From Lachnospiraceae bacterium (lineage in GTDB: Bacteria > Bacillota > Clostridia > Lachnospirales > Lachnospiraceae), in NCBI GenBank assembly GCA_022510565.1, contig JAFLTE010000013.1, positions 1 through 64,000 on the forward strand: a DNA stretch of 64,000 nt, in the 5' to 3' direction. Within the stretch, counting starts at the first letter, position 1; every line of letters starts with the position of its first letter. Of the stretch, positions 32,846 to 42,623 are shown in pieces. Under the pieces are notes generated by a model. The model did no database searches. It was not told the DNA's origin and was given only the letters and a program-made list of their open reading frames with translations. A program made the position numbers and the translations under genes.

Positions 32846-33724
32846 ATGAAAAACATAACAACAAGACAATTTAGCGTATTGGCAGACTGTGGGAAAATAT
32901 ATCAGTTTATGCTGGATATTTATAAAAAAGATTGGAGTAACGGTGTCCCTGTTCCTTTCTTTGAGTATGCATTTGCGTCGTTTGCTTATTGGATGGACAT
33001 ATCCTATTCCTATAAAAACCGTATCTGGGAGGAAAATGGTGAGATAGTGGCATTTTGTTTTTATGAAAATCCCAGAACGGATATATATTTCAGCTTAAAG
33101 CCCGGATATGAGGAATTAGCACCGGAGATGATGGCATATGCAGATGAACATATGCCAAAGAAAGAAGAACAAATACAATTGGTTCTATTTGCAGGGCAGG
33201 ATGCCTTGATGAAAGCCGCTGCACAGATAGGCTATCGTCAGGTTTCGGAGGTTGTGGAAATGGATTTCGATTTTGATGACGTATTGGATTATCCTTTGCC
33301 GGCAGGTTTTCATTTTGTAAAACCGGAGTATTATGATGTAACTAAGGTAAATAAATGTTGTTGGAAAGGGTTTGATCATGAGAAAAATGAAGGAGTATGG
33401 AATAATCAATATGAGCAAACCAATTATCAGATACAGGTGGCGCCTCATGCGACTTCAGAGCTGGGAGTTGTGATTGCCGATGAACAGGAGGAGTATGCAT
33501 GTTATTCGGGCATGTGGTGGACACCGGAGAACAAACTGGCTTATATGGAACCGCTTTGTACGATTCCGGAATATCGAAACAGAGGGCTTGCATCTGCGGC
33601 GTTATCGGAAATGTACCGAAAAATGAAGAAATTAGGAGCAACTCATATGACCGGCGGGATGAATGCGTTTTATAAGAAAATAGGTTTTCAACCGGCAGTG
33701 AAGTGGACGTTCTGGAAGAAATAA
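32846..33724 (+). CDS. GNAT family N-acetyltransferase
   Basis: 292 residues. The catalytic GNAT domain is C-terminal, with acetyl-CoA loop P-E-Y-R-N-R-G-L-A-S (about 245-254) and a final F-Y-K-K-I-G-F. The N-terminal 150 residues appear to be a second, degenerate GNAT-like domain. ATG 32846 follows AAGGAG; an upstream in-frame extension has no site. It is 19 bp before the beta-lactamase-fold gene and possibly cotranscribed. Confidence 0.8.
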   Translation: MKNITTRQFSVLADCGKIYQFMLDIYKKDWSNGVPVPFFEYAFASFAYWMDISYSYKNRIWEENGEIVAFCFYENPRTDIYFSLKPGYEELAPEMMAYADEHMPKKEEQIQLVLFAGQDALMKAAAQIGYRQVSEVVEMDFDFDDVLDYPLPAGFHFVKPEYYDVTKVNKCCWKGFDHEKNEGVWNNQYEQTNYQIQVAPHATSELGVVIADEQEEYACYSGMWWTPENKLAYMEPLCTIPEYRNRGLASAALSEMYRKMKKLGATHMTGGMNAFYKKIGFQPAVKWTFWKK

Positions 33725-33743
33725 TATATTTTTGAGGTGGATT

Positions 33744-34757
33744 ATGGGCATAAAAGATATGATTGACGGTGAGTTTAGGGGAATTGTATATGTTGTTCAG
33801 GGCGACAAAGTTCTGTGCGAAAAGGTGACCGGTTATGCAGATTTGCCGAATGAAGTCCCTAATACGTTGGAAACCAGATTTGCAAGTGCATCGGCAGGTA
33901 AAGTCTTTGTTGCTGTGGGAATATTGCAGTTAATCGAGCAGGGGAAGTTGCAATTTAATGATACGCTGGGAAAACTGCTTGATATTGAACTAAATCAGAT
34001 TGACAGAGACATTACGGTACGGCAGCTTTTGACGCATACATCCGGCGTTCCCGATTATTTTGATGAAAGTATTATGAGTGAGTATGAGGAGTTATGGACA
34101 GATTACCCCAACTACAGAATCAGGCACAATGATGATTTGCTTCCGCTATTCATCACCAAACCTATGATGTACCCGAAGGGTGCAAAGTTCCAGTATAATA
34201 ATTCGGGCTATGTACTGCTTGCCACAATCATCGAAAAAGTGACGGATATGTATTTTGACCAATATCTTCAGGCACATATTTTCGATGTATGCGGTATGAA
34301 ATCAACCGGTTATTATGAATTAGATAAACTGCCGTCCAAATGTGCTAATAATTATATATATTGTTCAGACACAAACGATTTTCGTACCAATATATACTCT
34401 GTGGATGCCAAGGGTACAGGTGCGGGAGGCGCATTTATATCGGTTAAAGATATTGCCGCATTTTGGACTCATCTGGCAGAGGGTAAGCTACTCTCCAAAG
34501 AATTGGTTTCAGATATGCTATGTAAACAAAGCGGAGACGGTGATGATGCGGAAGAAGGCTACTATGGCTATGGCGTATGGATCATCGATAATCCAAAGGG
34601 CAGGGATATCCCATATTTTCAAGGCTGTGATCCGGGCGTAAGCTTTATTTCGGAGTACAATCCGAATAACGGAATCATCTCTGTTTTGGTAAGTAATTAT
34701 GGGGATAATGTTTGGAAAGAAATGCGGAAGATAAGGCGAGGATACTGGTATGATTAG
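33744..34757 (+). CDS. Beta-lactamase-fold serine hydrolase (class C/PBP4* type)
   Basis: 337 residues, no signal peptide, so cytoplasmic. The nucleophile motif S-A-G-K at 50-53 and the Y-N-N motif at 151-153 are present; the third motif is not the classical K-T-G/H-x-G but may be G-C-D-P-G near 297. Family members include esterases, D-aminopeptidases and peptidoglycan enzymes; lack of a signal peptide argues against penicillin hydrolysis. ATG 33744 has GAGGTGG just upstream. It overlaps the radical SAM gene by 8 bp, so the two proteins are made together. Confidence 0.8.
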   Translation: MGIKDMIDGEFRGIVYVVQGDKVLCEKVTGYADLPNEVPNTLETRFASASAGKVFVAVGILQLIEQGKLQFNDTLGKLLDIELNQIDRDITVRQLLTHTSGVPDYFDESIMSEYEELWTDYPNYRIRHNDDLLPLFITKPMMYPKGAKFQYNNSGYVLLATIIEKVTDMYFDQYLQAHIFDVCGMKSTGYYELDKLPSKCANNYIYCSDTNDFRTNIYSVDAKGTGAGGAFISVKDIAAFWTHLAEGKLLSKELVSDMLCKQSGDGDDAEEGYYGYGVWIIDNPKGRDIPYFQGCDPGVSFISEYNPNNGIISVLVSNYGDNVWKEMRKIRRGYWYD

Positions 34758-35772
34758 TAAACCATTGATATTGGCAGTTGATATGCACGGATGCCCCAAT
34801 CGTTGTAAGCACTGCTGGAACGGTCATATGCCAAACAGAGAAATGGAAGAGGACGCGGATATTTGGCTTGTCAACTATTTTAAACCATATTTTAACAGCA
34901 TTACATATTATAGTTGGTTGAGAGAACCCGATTATTGTGATGATTATACACAGCGTTGGTCTAGAGATAATCAGATATCCGTCAATGCAACGCCTGAGCG
35001 GTTTGAACTTGCAAGTTTTTGGCGTATTGTCAGGGATCCAAATTATGTTGCTTTTTTAAAAGAAGTCGGAGTGCATAAGGTTCAGTTAACGTTCTTTGGT
35101 ATGGAAGAAATGACTGATAAATATACCGGTCGAAAAGGGGCATTTAAGGAATTGTTGGACGCAACGGAAATACTCATTGCTAATCAGATTGCCCCAAGAT
35201 GGCAGGCATTTATTAATGAGGAAAATAAGGGTGAAATTGTTCAATTACTCGATTTAGTTGATACTTTGAGGTTGAAAGAAAGATGCAGTTTATTTCAAGA
35301 AGACTTCAAATTTTTCGTACATAGTGGGAGTTGTGACGGTGAAAATCGCAAGTTGTACGATGTGCGCATTGAAAAGAAACATATTCCGGAAGTCCTGATT
35401 CCATATTATATGGACTATGAGAAGGTTCTTACTGAGAGGAAATGCTGCTATTTGCTTATGAATGATACTTCAAATATGGTATACTATAATGAAGATTCAA
35501 TTGTCCTGAACATTTCCAACACATATGATGTATATTTCAATTTTACACATATGTCAGAAGAATGGAAGATCGGTAACTTAAAAATCGACAGTCAAGAAGA
35601 GATTATACGTAGAATTATTGAAGAGGACATTCCTGCGCTGAATTTGGCAAGAGAAATAACAGTCAAAGAATTAGTGACCAAATATGGGAATAAACAATCT
35701 GACAGAGCATTTCTTATTGGTGATTACAAGTCATACTTGCTGAATTGTTATTTGGAAGATGAGATTGGATAG
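34750..35772 (+). CDS. Radical SAM protein
   Basis: 340 residues. The cluster motif C15-P-N-R-C19-K-H-C22 binds a 4Fe-4S cluster and SAM; it generates a 5'-deoxyadenosyl radical. The rest resembles a TIM-barrel core with Y/W-rich segments; a C-C pair near 227 could hold another ligand, but no SPASM-type cysteine set is clear. No precursor peptide gene is visible nearby. Translationally coupled to the upstream serine hydrolase, so both may act on the same molecule. Substrate unknown. Confidence 0.85.
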   Translation: MISKPLILAVDMHGCPNRCKHCWNGHMPNREMEEDADIWLVNYFKPYFNSITYYSWLREPDYCDDYTQRWSRDNQISVNATPERFELASFWRIVRDPNYVAFLKEVGVHKVQLTFFGMEEMTDKYTGRKGAFKELLDATEILIANQIAPRWQAFINEENKGEIVQLLDLVDTLRLKERCSLFQEDFKFFVHSGSCDGENRKLYDVRIEKKHIPEVLIPYYMDYEKVLTERKCCYLLMNDTSNMVYYNEDSIVLNISNTYDVYFNFTHMSEEWKIGNLKIDSQEEIIRRIIEEDIPALNLAREITVKELVTKYGNKQSDRAFLIGDYKSYLLNCYLEDEIG

Positions 35773-35805
35773 TCGCAGCAATTAATGTATTTGCGGAGAA
35801 GGAAA

Positions 35806-36303
35806 ATGATGCAAAAGGTAATTGTTATTGGAAGTCCGGGTTCCGGAAAAAGTACATTTTCAAGAAAACTTAGGGATGCAATAGGACTACCGCTATATTA
35901 TCTTGATATGTTATGGCATAAACCTGACAGAACTACTGTTTCGAGACAAGAATTTGATGCTAAGCTAAATGATATTCTTATGCGAGATAAGTGGATTATA
36001 GACGGGAATTATAATCGAACGCTTGAAATTCGTCTAAAAAACTGTGATACCGTTTTTCTTATGGATTTTCCGCTGAATATCTGTCTTTCGGGCGCAGAAT
36101 CCAGAGTTGGAAAAGAGCGCGAGGACATACCGTGGACTGAGACAGAACTTGACAATGAGTTCAAACAGTTTATTTTAGATTTTCCTAAGGAAAGTCTGCC
36201 GCGAATATACCAACTAATTGAGAAATACGGGAAGGATAAAAACGTATATATTTTTAAATCCAGAGAAGAAGCAGAGGAATATATAAGATTTATTCAGGGA
36301 TAA
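35806..36303 (+). CDS. Adenylate-kinase-like P-loop protein (FlaR type)
   Basis: 165 residues. Walker A G-S-P-G-S-G-K-S-T (about 9-17), then L-D-M-L-W-H, W-I-I-D-G-N-Y and D-T-V-F-L-M-D, the pattern of the FlaR/DNA-topology-modulation group of small P-loop kinases. ATG 35806 (or 35809) follows GGAGAAGG. It lies 33 bp after the radical SAM gene. The name FlaR is historical; these are probably nucleotide or small-molecule kinases. Confidence 0.75.
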   Translation: MMQKVIVIGSPGSGKSTFSRKLRDAIGLPLYYLDMLWHKPDRTTVSRQEFDAKLNDILMRDKWIIDGNYNRTLEIRLKNCDTVFLMDFPLNICLSGAESRVGKEREDIPWTETELDNEFKQFILDFPKESLPRIYQLIEKYGKDKNVYIFKSREEAEEYIRFIQG

Positions 36304-36400
36304 GATATGTCTGTCATGTCTCTAAATATTCAGTTGCATATCAAGTGTGGGTATGGTAATATCGGCTTTACAAATCATAAGTTTTAAGGAGTTTCCACCC

Positions 36401-37171
36401 ATGAACATTAAAATGATTCTGCTGGATCTCGACGGAACATTACTCCGTTCCGATGGCAGCATATCCGACCGCTCAAAGCAAGTTTTAAAAAGTTGTCAGG
36501 ATCGTGACATTTACGTGGTGTTTGCTACTGCGCGAAATTGGATTGGGGCAGAGCGTTACATAGAAGAGATTCAACCGGATTATGAGATTACAACAGGCGG
36601 AACGCTCATTCATCGGCATGGCGAGCAAATCTACAGCTGCAATCTGGAAATAGAAGATACGAATCAAATCGTACAAGACTTACTTGCGTATGATTCCAAG
36701 ACAGAAATAACTGTTGCAGCAGGACGTCTGGTGTTTTGGAACAGCCTCCATATATCTGAGTCTGAGAAATTACATAAGGCAGTTTATAATGATTATCAAG
36801 AACCATTGTCGTGCCGGGCGAATAAAATCTTAGCAGAACTCCCCAACTATGAAATTGCAGAACAAATTGCAAACAGAAACCATTGCCGATTACAGAGCTT
36901 TCGAGGAGAAAATTGGTATGCTTTCATGCCGGTAGGAGCAGGCAAAGTACAGGCCATCAGGGAGTTGGCGAAGATATTGGATATATCCTTGGATGACATC
37001 GTGGCCTTCGGGGACGACATAAGCGATGTGGAAATGCTTAAGATGTGCGGAATAGGAGTTGCCGTGGCGAATGCCGTTCCTGATATCAAAGCGATTGCAG
37101 ATAGTGTTACGTTATCTAATGATGAGGACGGAGTAGCAGAGTGGCTTGCAAAAAATGTGCTGATGGAGTGA
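36401..37171 (+). CDS. HAD-superfamily hydrolase, Cof type
   Basis: 256 residues. HAD motif I D-L-D-G-T (about 8-12), Cof-type cap in the middle, K in G-A-G-K, and motif IV G-D-D-I-S-D (about 206-211). It dephosphorylates sugar phosphates or nucleotides such as FMN. ATG 36401 lies 10 nt after AAGGAG. It stands before the xylan-enzyme genes with a 30-bp gap and may help with sugar-phosphate recycling. Confidence 0.9.
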   Translation: MNIKMILLDLDGTLLRSDGSISDRSKQVLKSCQDRDIYVVFATARNWIGAERYIEEIQPDYEITTGGTLIHRHGEQIYSCNLEIEDTNQIVQDLLAYDSKTEITVAAGRLVFWNSLHISESEKLHKAVYNDYQEPLSCRANKILAELPNYEIAEQIANRNHCRLQSFRGENWYAFMPVGAGKVQAIRELAKILDISLDDIVAFGDDISDVEMLKMCGIGVAVANAVPDIKAIADSVTLSNDEDGVAEWLAKNVLME

Positions 37172-37201
37172 CTTTGTCTAAATCGTGCAGGAGGTATGTA
37201 T

Positions 37202-38881
37202 ATGATAACCTATGAAAATAAACAATGTAAACTACTCGTATATACACGGCAGACCAATGAAAAATCATATCCTGACGGATTGGCTAGAAGTATCCATTTT
37301 GCCGTGAGCCGTGACGGACAGCATTATCAGCCGCTGCATCAGAATTACGGCATTCTGTTTGCGCAGGCGGAAATTCGCAGCGACAACACAATTTGTCCCA
37401 AAGGTGTAAAAGACCCCGTTGTATTCGTTATGTCCGACAGAGGCTTCGGAATCGTAGCAACCAGAGTAAACGAAGATGGGAGCGGTGACGAGGACTGTCG
37501 GGGACAAATGTTGTTATGGAGAACGGTGGATTTCATGGACTTTCAGGACATAGGTATGGTTGAAGAGGATAGCTATATTCCGGATGGTGAGAGGAAGGAG
37601 TGCTGTGTAATCCAGGGAGAGACTGTCACCGGCAGCTGGATTCAGATTGACGCAGGACTTTGTGACCGACTCTTGTTGCACTGGAATCCACTCAGCCATG
37701 TATCTACCTATCTACCGGATAGCGTGACGGTCACTTCCCGTGAGGAGTTGGAGACATTGCGTGCTACAGCAGTCTATTCGGATGGCTCGACCGTTTCCAA
37801 AAAGGTCGCATGGCAAACGGAACAAGTAGATTTCTCTACACCCGGTATCTATCAGGTGAAAGGCAGCCTGTATGATACACACTATTCATTCCCTCTGGCG
37901 CGAGGCTACGGAGACCCGGTCATTTTTCCATGGGAGGGGAAATGGTATTTCCTCGGAACCAATGACAATCTGAACGACATAGGAATCTATGTCAGGGAAG
38001 CTGACACGGTATCGGGACTTTTCGGAGAAGGTGTGGAAGAACACTTGATTTTGGGTGTGGATGAGGAAAAAGGTTTTGTGCAGACATTCTGGGCACCCGA
38101 ATTCCATATTATAGGCGGTCAACTCTATATTCTTTTTGCGGTGGGCGGAAAAAAATGGGGACCTCAGTGTTATCTGATGAAGCTGAAAACCGGTGGCAGG
38201 ATTATCGAAGCGGAGAGTTGGGAAATACCTGTGAAAGTGCTGCGTCAGAATGGCAAACCACTTGCGGAGAGCGGAATCACACTTGATATGACATATGTGT
38301 CAGCGGGCGGGCGCTCTTATATGGTCTGGTCCTATCGTGAGCATATCGGAACGCCTGCGGATACAGGTTCCATGCTGTATATCGCAGAGGTGGATGCGAC
38401 GAAACCGTGGCAGCTGTCCGGAGAACCGGTGCTGTTGTCACGTCCGTTGTTCGGATGGGAAAATGTGAATGGTACGATTAACAATGAAGGACCGCATGCC
38501 TTCGTCTATGACGGAAAAGTATTTCTGACTTATTCCGGGGGTGATGCGGCAGGATACACTTATGTGCTGGGATTGCTCACAGCCGATGCGACACAGAATC
38601 TGACAGATGTGTCAGTGTGGAAGAAGAGCTGTACTCCGGTGCTTTCCTTCTATTCCGTGGAGGGAGAGTACGGGCCCGGTCACAATTCCTTTTTCATAGA
38701 TGATGACGGAAACCTGATGATTGCTTATCACGCTGAGGATGCTCTGGAGTCGCGACTTCGCAGTGACGGTATCCGCCGAATTCATTTCGATGTGCAGGGT
38801 ACACCAAGATTTGACGTATCAGCTGCGAGAGATTTGAATCCGGCTCTGCGAGACGTATCCATACAGGTCATTGTGCAGTGA
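37202..38881 (+). CDS. GH43-family glycoside hydrolase with Ig-like insert
   Basis: 559 residues, no signal peptide, so intracellular. A five-bladed propeller of the GH43 kind: general base D238 in G-Y-G-D-P-V-I-F, the F-W-A-P-E-F segment near 298, and general acid E429 in N-N-E-G-P-H-A-F. An N-terminal propeller-like section (about 1-150) is followed by a bacterial Ig-like insert (about 175-230, with A-V-Y-S-D-G-S). GH43 enzymes release arabinose or xylose from hemicellulose. ATG 37202 lies 7 nt after GGAGG. It is 22 bp before a GH39 gene, so the two work on the same oligosaccharides. Confidence 0.85.
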   Translation: MITYENKQCKLLVYTRQTNEKSYPDGLARSIHFAVSRDGQHYQPLHQNYGILFAQAEIRSDNTICPKGVKDPVVFVMSDRGFGIVATRVNEDGSGDEDCRGQMLLWRTVDFMDFQDIGMVEEDSYIPDGERKECCVIQGETVTGSWIQIDAGLCDRLLLHWNPLSHVSTYLPDSVTVTSREELETLRATAVYSDGSTVSKKVAWQTEQVDFSTPGIYQVKGSLYDTHYSFPLARGYGDPVIFPWEGKWYFLGTNDNLNDIGIYVREADTVSGLFGEGVEEHLILGVDEEKGFVQTFWAPEFHIIGGQLYILFAVGGKKWGPQCYLMKLKTGGRIIEAESWEIPVKVLRQNGKPLAESGITLDMTYVSAGGRSYMVWSYREHIGTPADTGSMLYIAEVDATKPWQLSGEPVLLSRPLFGWENVNGTINNEGPHAFVYDGKVFLTYSGGDAAGYTYVLGLLTADATQNLTDVSVWKKSCTPVLSFYSVEGEYGPGHNSFFIDDDGNLMIAYHAEDALESRLRSDGIRRIHFDVQGTPRFDVSAARDLNPALRDVSIQVIVQ

Positions 38882-38903
38882 TGAGAAAAGGAGGTAAATA
38901 CAT

Positions 38904-40415
38904 ATGCAAACAAGAGCGATTGAAGTCATACGGAATCAAGAAGTTCCCTTTCACAATAATGTAGGTTTTTGTATCGGGACCGGAAGGATGGGACTGGCTT
39001 TGCAGCAGGCATATCAAGATCAGCTTAAGCTGGTACAGGATGAGATTGGTTTTTCCCATATCAGAGGACACGGACTGTTCAGCGATGATATGGCAATTTA
39101 TCATGAGTATGAGGAAGACGGACAGACGAAGGTTGAGTACAACTATACCTATCTGGATATGGTGATGGACAGCTACTTGCGGCTTAATATAAAGCCGTTT
39201 TTGGAACTGGGGTTTATGCCGGAAAAACTGGCATCCGGCACACAGACGATATTTTACTGGAAGGGAAACACTACGCCGCCCAAAGATTATGCCCTATGGG
39301 CAGATATGGTACAGAAACTGCTCTTGCATTTGATGACTCGCTATGGTGCGGATGAGGTGGTGACATGGCCCATTGAGGTATGGAATGAGCCGAATCTTCC
39401 CGGTTTCTGGGAAAAAGCCGATATGCAGGAGTATTTTAAGCTGTTTGCAGTGACGCTTCGCGCCATCAAGGAAACAGATACCCGGTTTCGTGTTGGAGGT
39501 CCGGCTATATGCGGTGTGCGGGATGCGGAATGGATGCAGGCATTTTTGAATTTTTGTAAGGATGAGGGACTGAAGCCTGATTTTATCACAAGACATCATT
39601 ATACTACGGAGCTGCCGGAACACGTGGGACATTACGGCTATACCAAGCTGACAGAACCGGAAGACGGTTTTGCAAACCTGCAGTCCACAAGGGATATCAT
39701 TGACAGTTACCCGGAATTTCAAGGGCTTGAAATCCATATCACGGAATTCAATACATCCTATATTCCCAACTGTCCTTTACATGATACCAATGAGAACGCT
39801 GCATTTATTGCACATCAACTTTCTCGGTTGGGCGATGTGAACGAATCTTACTCCTATTGGACTTTCGGGGATATCTTTGAGGAGCAGGGTGTACCTTTCA
39901 CTCCTTTTCATGGAGGCTTCGGGCTGGTGGCAAACGGCTGTATCCCTAAGCCGACTTTCTGGACATTCGCTTTCTATAAACGGCTGCAGGAGAGCGGTGG
40001 CAAGTGCGTATACAAGGATGATAATGTTGTAATCTTGCAAAAGAAGGACGGAAGCTACCTTGGCGTGGCTTGGAATCATAAGCCGGAGGGTGACGGTATT
40101 TTGGAACTTGAGATTTCACTTCCGGCGGAAGCAGAAAACTACACGCTGTTACAGAAAACGGTGGACGAAAACACATGCAACCCTTTAAAAGTATGGCATG
40201 ATTTAGGTGAGCCGGCGAATCCCGATGACGGGCAGATTAAGTTGCTTCGGGAAAGTGCAGTGCCGCTTGTCACTTCGGGACAGTTGACTGTTCAAGAGGG
40301 TAGGCTGGGTTTGCAGCTTGAGCTGAATTCGTATGCGGTGGTATGGTTTTCCCTGTCTGAACGCAAAGAAACGAGCGATAGGGGATATGATTACCGAAGA
40401 GTGATGGGAAAGTGA
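38904..40415 (+). CDS. GH39 family beta-xylosidase
   Basis: 503 residues, no signal peptide. Clan GH-A barrel with acid/base E162 in E-V-W-N-E-P-N and nucleophile E281 in I-H-I-T-E-F-N-T-S; a small beta-sandwich follows after residue 350. It removes xylose from xylo-oligosaccharides taken into the cell. AAAGGAGG precedes ATG 38904. It forms an operon with the GH43 gene; no sugar transporter is in the cluster. Confidence 0.95.
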   Translation: MQTRAIEVIRNQEVPFHNNVGFCIGTGRMGLALQQAYQDQLKLVQDEIGFSHIRGHGLFSDDMAIYHEYEEDGQTKVEYNYTYLDMVMDSYLRLNIKPFLELGFMPEKLASGTQTIFYWKGNTTPPKDYALWADMVQKLLLHLMTRYGADEVVTWPIEVWNEPNLPGFWEKADMQEYFKLFAVTLRAIKETDTRFRVGGPAICGVRDAEWMQAFLNFCKDEGLKPDFITRHHYTTELPEHVGHYGYTKLTEPEDGFANLQSTRDIIDSYPEFQGLEIHITEFNTSYIPNCPLHDTNENAAFIAHQLSRLGDVNESYSYWTFGDIFEEQGVPFTPFHGGFGLVANGCIPKPTFWTFAFYKRLQESGGKCVYKDDNVVILQKKDGSYLGVAWNHKPEGDGILELEISLPAEAENYTLLQKTVDENTCNPLKVWHDLGEPANPDDGQIKLLRESAVPLVTSGQLTVQEGRLGLQLELNSYAVVWFSLSERKETSDRGYDYRRVMGK

Positions 40416-40560
40416 AACTAGAGGAGATAATTGTATGAATCAATGAAAATTTACAGTTACAATTTTATTCAAAATATCAAATCTGATGTTATTTCTCCTG
40501 ATATAATAATTGCAAGCTAGCAAACAATATTTATCGATATCGAAGAGGAGACACAGAACG

Positions 40561-41361
40561 ATGCAAAATATAGAGCTTTTGATGTTAGCGCTTGAATATA
40601 TAGAAGTTCATTTGTGCGATGAAATCAAAACCGAAGATGTTGCAGCCTTCTGTTTCTGCTCTAAGTCCACTCTCGAGAAATTATTTCGTAGCGTGCATGA
40701 TATTTCTATACATGACTACATTGTCCGTAGAAGGATGATGTTGGCGGCAAAGAAATTATCCCAAGAGCTGCAAATGTCCATTTTGGATATTGCCCTTGAA
40801 TACGGTTACAGCACTCACGAATCCTTTGCACGTGCATTTGAGCAAGTATGGAACTGTAAACCTTCTGAATTTCGTAAGGCGAAATTTACAGAGCTATTTC
40901 CGAGGTTAAATGTACCTCCCTCGAAAGGAGACAATTATATTATGCAGAGAAAACATGTAGATATCAGCGAGTTATATGATTTATTTCAAGAGAGAAAAGA
41001 TTGCTATTTTGTGGTCTGCGATATTAAGCATATGATACCCATCAATGAGATATCCAGAAAAGCAGGCGATTTGGCAATTCTAGAACAGATGAGGCGTATG
41101 ACGGCAGCAGCCGGAGAGGACGACATTGTCTTTCGTATTGGCGGCGATGAATTTTGCATTTTAACAGCAAGTAAGGAATTGCCATATGCTAATCAGATTG
41201 CAGATAAAATCCGCAGTGTGAACGAACATACTTTTTCGTACCAAGATCGGGAGATACCGCTTACGTTGTATGTGGCTGTGGTAAGTCTAAAGGAGTGTTC
41301 ACGCTACGAGGAAGTATTCGCGGGGTTGCATAATGCAATCAAGGAAAGTAAGACATATTGA
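40561..41361 (+). CDS. AraC-type regulator fused to a GGDEF domain
   Basis: 266 residues. N-terminal AraC double helix-turn-helix (about 5-108; I-L-D-I-A-L-E-Y-G-Y and F-A-R-A-F repeat) and a C-terminal domain (about 130-266) with R-I-G-G-D-E-F at 192-198. The conserved D-I-K-x-x-x-x-I-N and A-G-D features of GGDEF domains are present but the domain is short. It could bind or make cyclic-di-GMP to control DNA binding. ATG 40561 follows AGGAG. It lies directly after the xylosidase genes and probably regulates them; the fusion is uncommon. Confidence 0.8.
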   Translation: MQNIELLMLALEYIEVHLCDEIKTEDVAAFCFCSKSTLEKLFRSVHDISIHDYIVRRRMMLAAKKLSQELQMSILDIALEYGYSTHESFARAFEQVWNCKPSEFRKAKFTELFPRLNVPPSKGDNYIMQRKHVDISELYDLFQERKDCYFVVCDIKHMIPINEISRKAGDLAILEQMRRMTAAAGEDDIVFRIGGDEFCILTASKELPYANQIADKIRSVNEHTFSYQDREIPLTLYVAVVSLKECSRYEEVFAGLHNAIKESKTY

Positions 41362-41373
41362 CAGACAAAGACT

Positions 41374-41404
41374 AGGGGGCTGCTAACTGCAGTCCTCTAT
41401 TTTA
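41374..41404 (+). terminator. Terminator between the AraC-GGDEF and Rpn genes
   Basis: AGGGGGCTGC pairs with GCAGTCCTCT (two G-U pairs) around TAACT, followed by ATTTTA. It lies between convergent genes and may serve both. Confidence 0.75.
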
Positions 41405-41406
41405 AC

Positions 41407-42297
41407 TTACATTTCTTTAGGCAGAAGTTCAGCAATAAGCTGTTCTTGATAAGCGCTATCTGTAGTGGCACGTTTTAAGTCGTCGAGTCTGCCTAGGTCT
41501 ATCAGAATAGAGTAGAGCTGATTGACGCGAGCCAGATGGCTTTCAGCCAATTTGATTCCACGTTCTATGCCATCTTCCACGCCTTCTTCATATAAAAGTT
41601 TGTGGTGGGCCTCTTCATCATATTCATAAATAGTCATTGAAATCACCTCCGCGCGATTTTTTCTTAAAAATTCCGACAGGATGTCCGCTCCGATGCAGTA
41701 GTCTACCGCTTTCTCTATCGCTTCCGTCAAGGGCATCTGTTTCGCATATGTTCTCACCTGTTCAACATACATTGCATACTCCTTAAGAGTCTTGCATGCA
41801 TCCAAGATCTCATCGTTATAGCCATAGTTAATGTTGTATACTGTCACGGTGAGTTCCAGTTCGGGATTCTCCTGCTTCTTCTTATAGGCATCTGACAGTC
41901 GAAGGGTCTGTCTTTCGGGATAATTGTCCGTCCCATTGTAGAAAACCACAAACCGGGGCGAGGGGATCATAATCTGTTTAGAACCATACAGGTTTTCCGT
42001 ACGAATCCTCTTTTGCAGTAAGCCCGTCACATAAAGCAGATCCCGCAGGGGCATGTTGGGATTTATCGTTGACTGATGTTCATAAAGCATCAACTCAAAG
42101 TCAAACACGAAGGATACGTCATTCTTGTAATTCATGTAGACCGCATTCTCCAACGTGGTAATCTCCAGCCCATTTACATCCGTATAACATGTCTTGTTCA
42201 ATGCATTGTAAAGACTCAGAAGGTTTTCCTTGTCTTTAAACAGCATACGGAAGAAGCTGTCCTTGTAATTGCGCTGCACTTGTGTTTCATTCATCAT
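41407..42297 (-). CDS. Rpn/PD-(D/E)XK family nuclease-transposase protein
   Basis: 296 residues. The N-terminal half has the Rpn-family landmarks: Y-K-D-S-F-F-R-M-L-F near 10, the V-F-D-F-E-L-M-L-Y-E-H-Q-S-T catalytic stretch near 65 (D...E-x-Q), and P-R-F-V-V-F-Y-N-G near 115. These proteins are recombination-promoting nucleases, often in multiple copies in Lachnospiraceae. The C-terminal helical tail has a K-rich G-I-E-R-G-I motif. Start at 42297 follows AAGGAGGA. Length is normal for the family, so the gene looks intact. Confidence 0.85.
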   Translation of the reverse strand: MMNETQVQRNYKDSFFRMLFKDKENLLSLYNALNKTCYTDVNGLEITTLENAVYMNYKNDVSFVFDFELMLYEHQSTINPNMPLRDLLYVTGLLQKRIRTENLYGSKQIMIPSPRFVVFYNGTDNYPERQTLRLSDAYKKKQENPELELTVTVYNINYGYNDEILDACKTLKEYAMYVEQVRTYAKQMPLTEAIEKAVDYCIGADILSEFLRKNRAEVISMTIYEYDEEAHHKLLYEEGVEDGIERGIKLAESHLARVNQLYSILIDLGRLDDLKRATTDSAYQEQLIAELLPKEM

Positions 42298-42623
42298 AAG
42301 TCCTCCTTTGTCGCAGGAGAACCGATTCAGCTTCAAATCATCCTGCCTTTATAGAATGTTGATTGGAATAAAAGCATGGATTTTCTGAAACTTAGAATGA
42401 TAGAAAGTAAGTGATAAAGAGAGCCTGCCCATCACTGGGCACTGCTCGGTCTTTTGTTAAGAAAATATGCTTTTCCGTATTATAACACATTTTTATCGAA
42501 ATTGCAAACAGAATTTTATTAAATTTTATGCTTTCGCACTCTAAACTTTACATGATGCAATTTCAAATTGGTTTATTATTGGTTATAATGGAACTATAAT
42601 AATGGTGATGTTGAGGTGATCAT
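42298..42623. promoter_or_regulatory. Divergent intergenic region with promoter and hairpin
   Basis: No gene. A hairpin at 42421-42447 (GAGC, TGCCCA, loop TCAC, TGGGCA, GCTC) is followed by TCTTTT and looks like an orphan terminator on the plus strand. A probable plus-strand promoter, TTCAAA-16-TATAAT, lies at 42562-42589 before the Xre fusion gene. The rest is A/T-rich. Confidence 0.5.
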
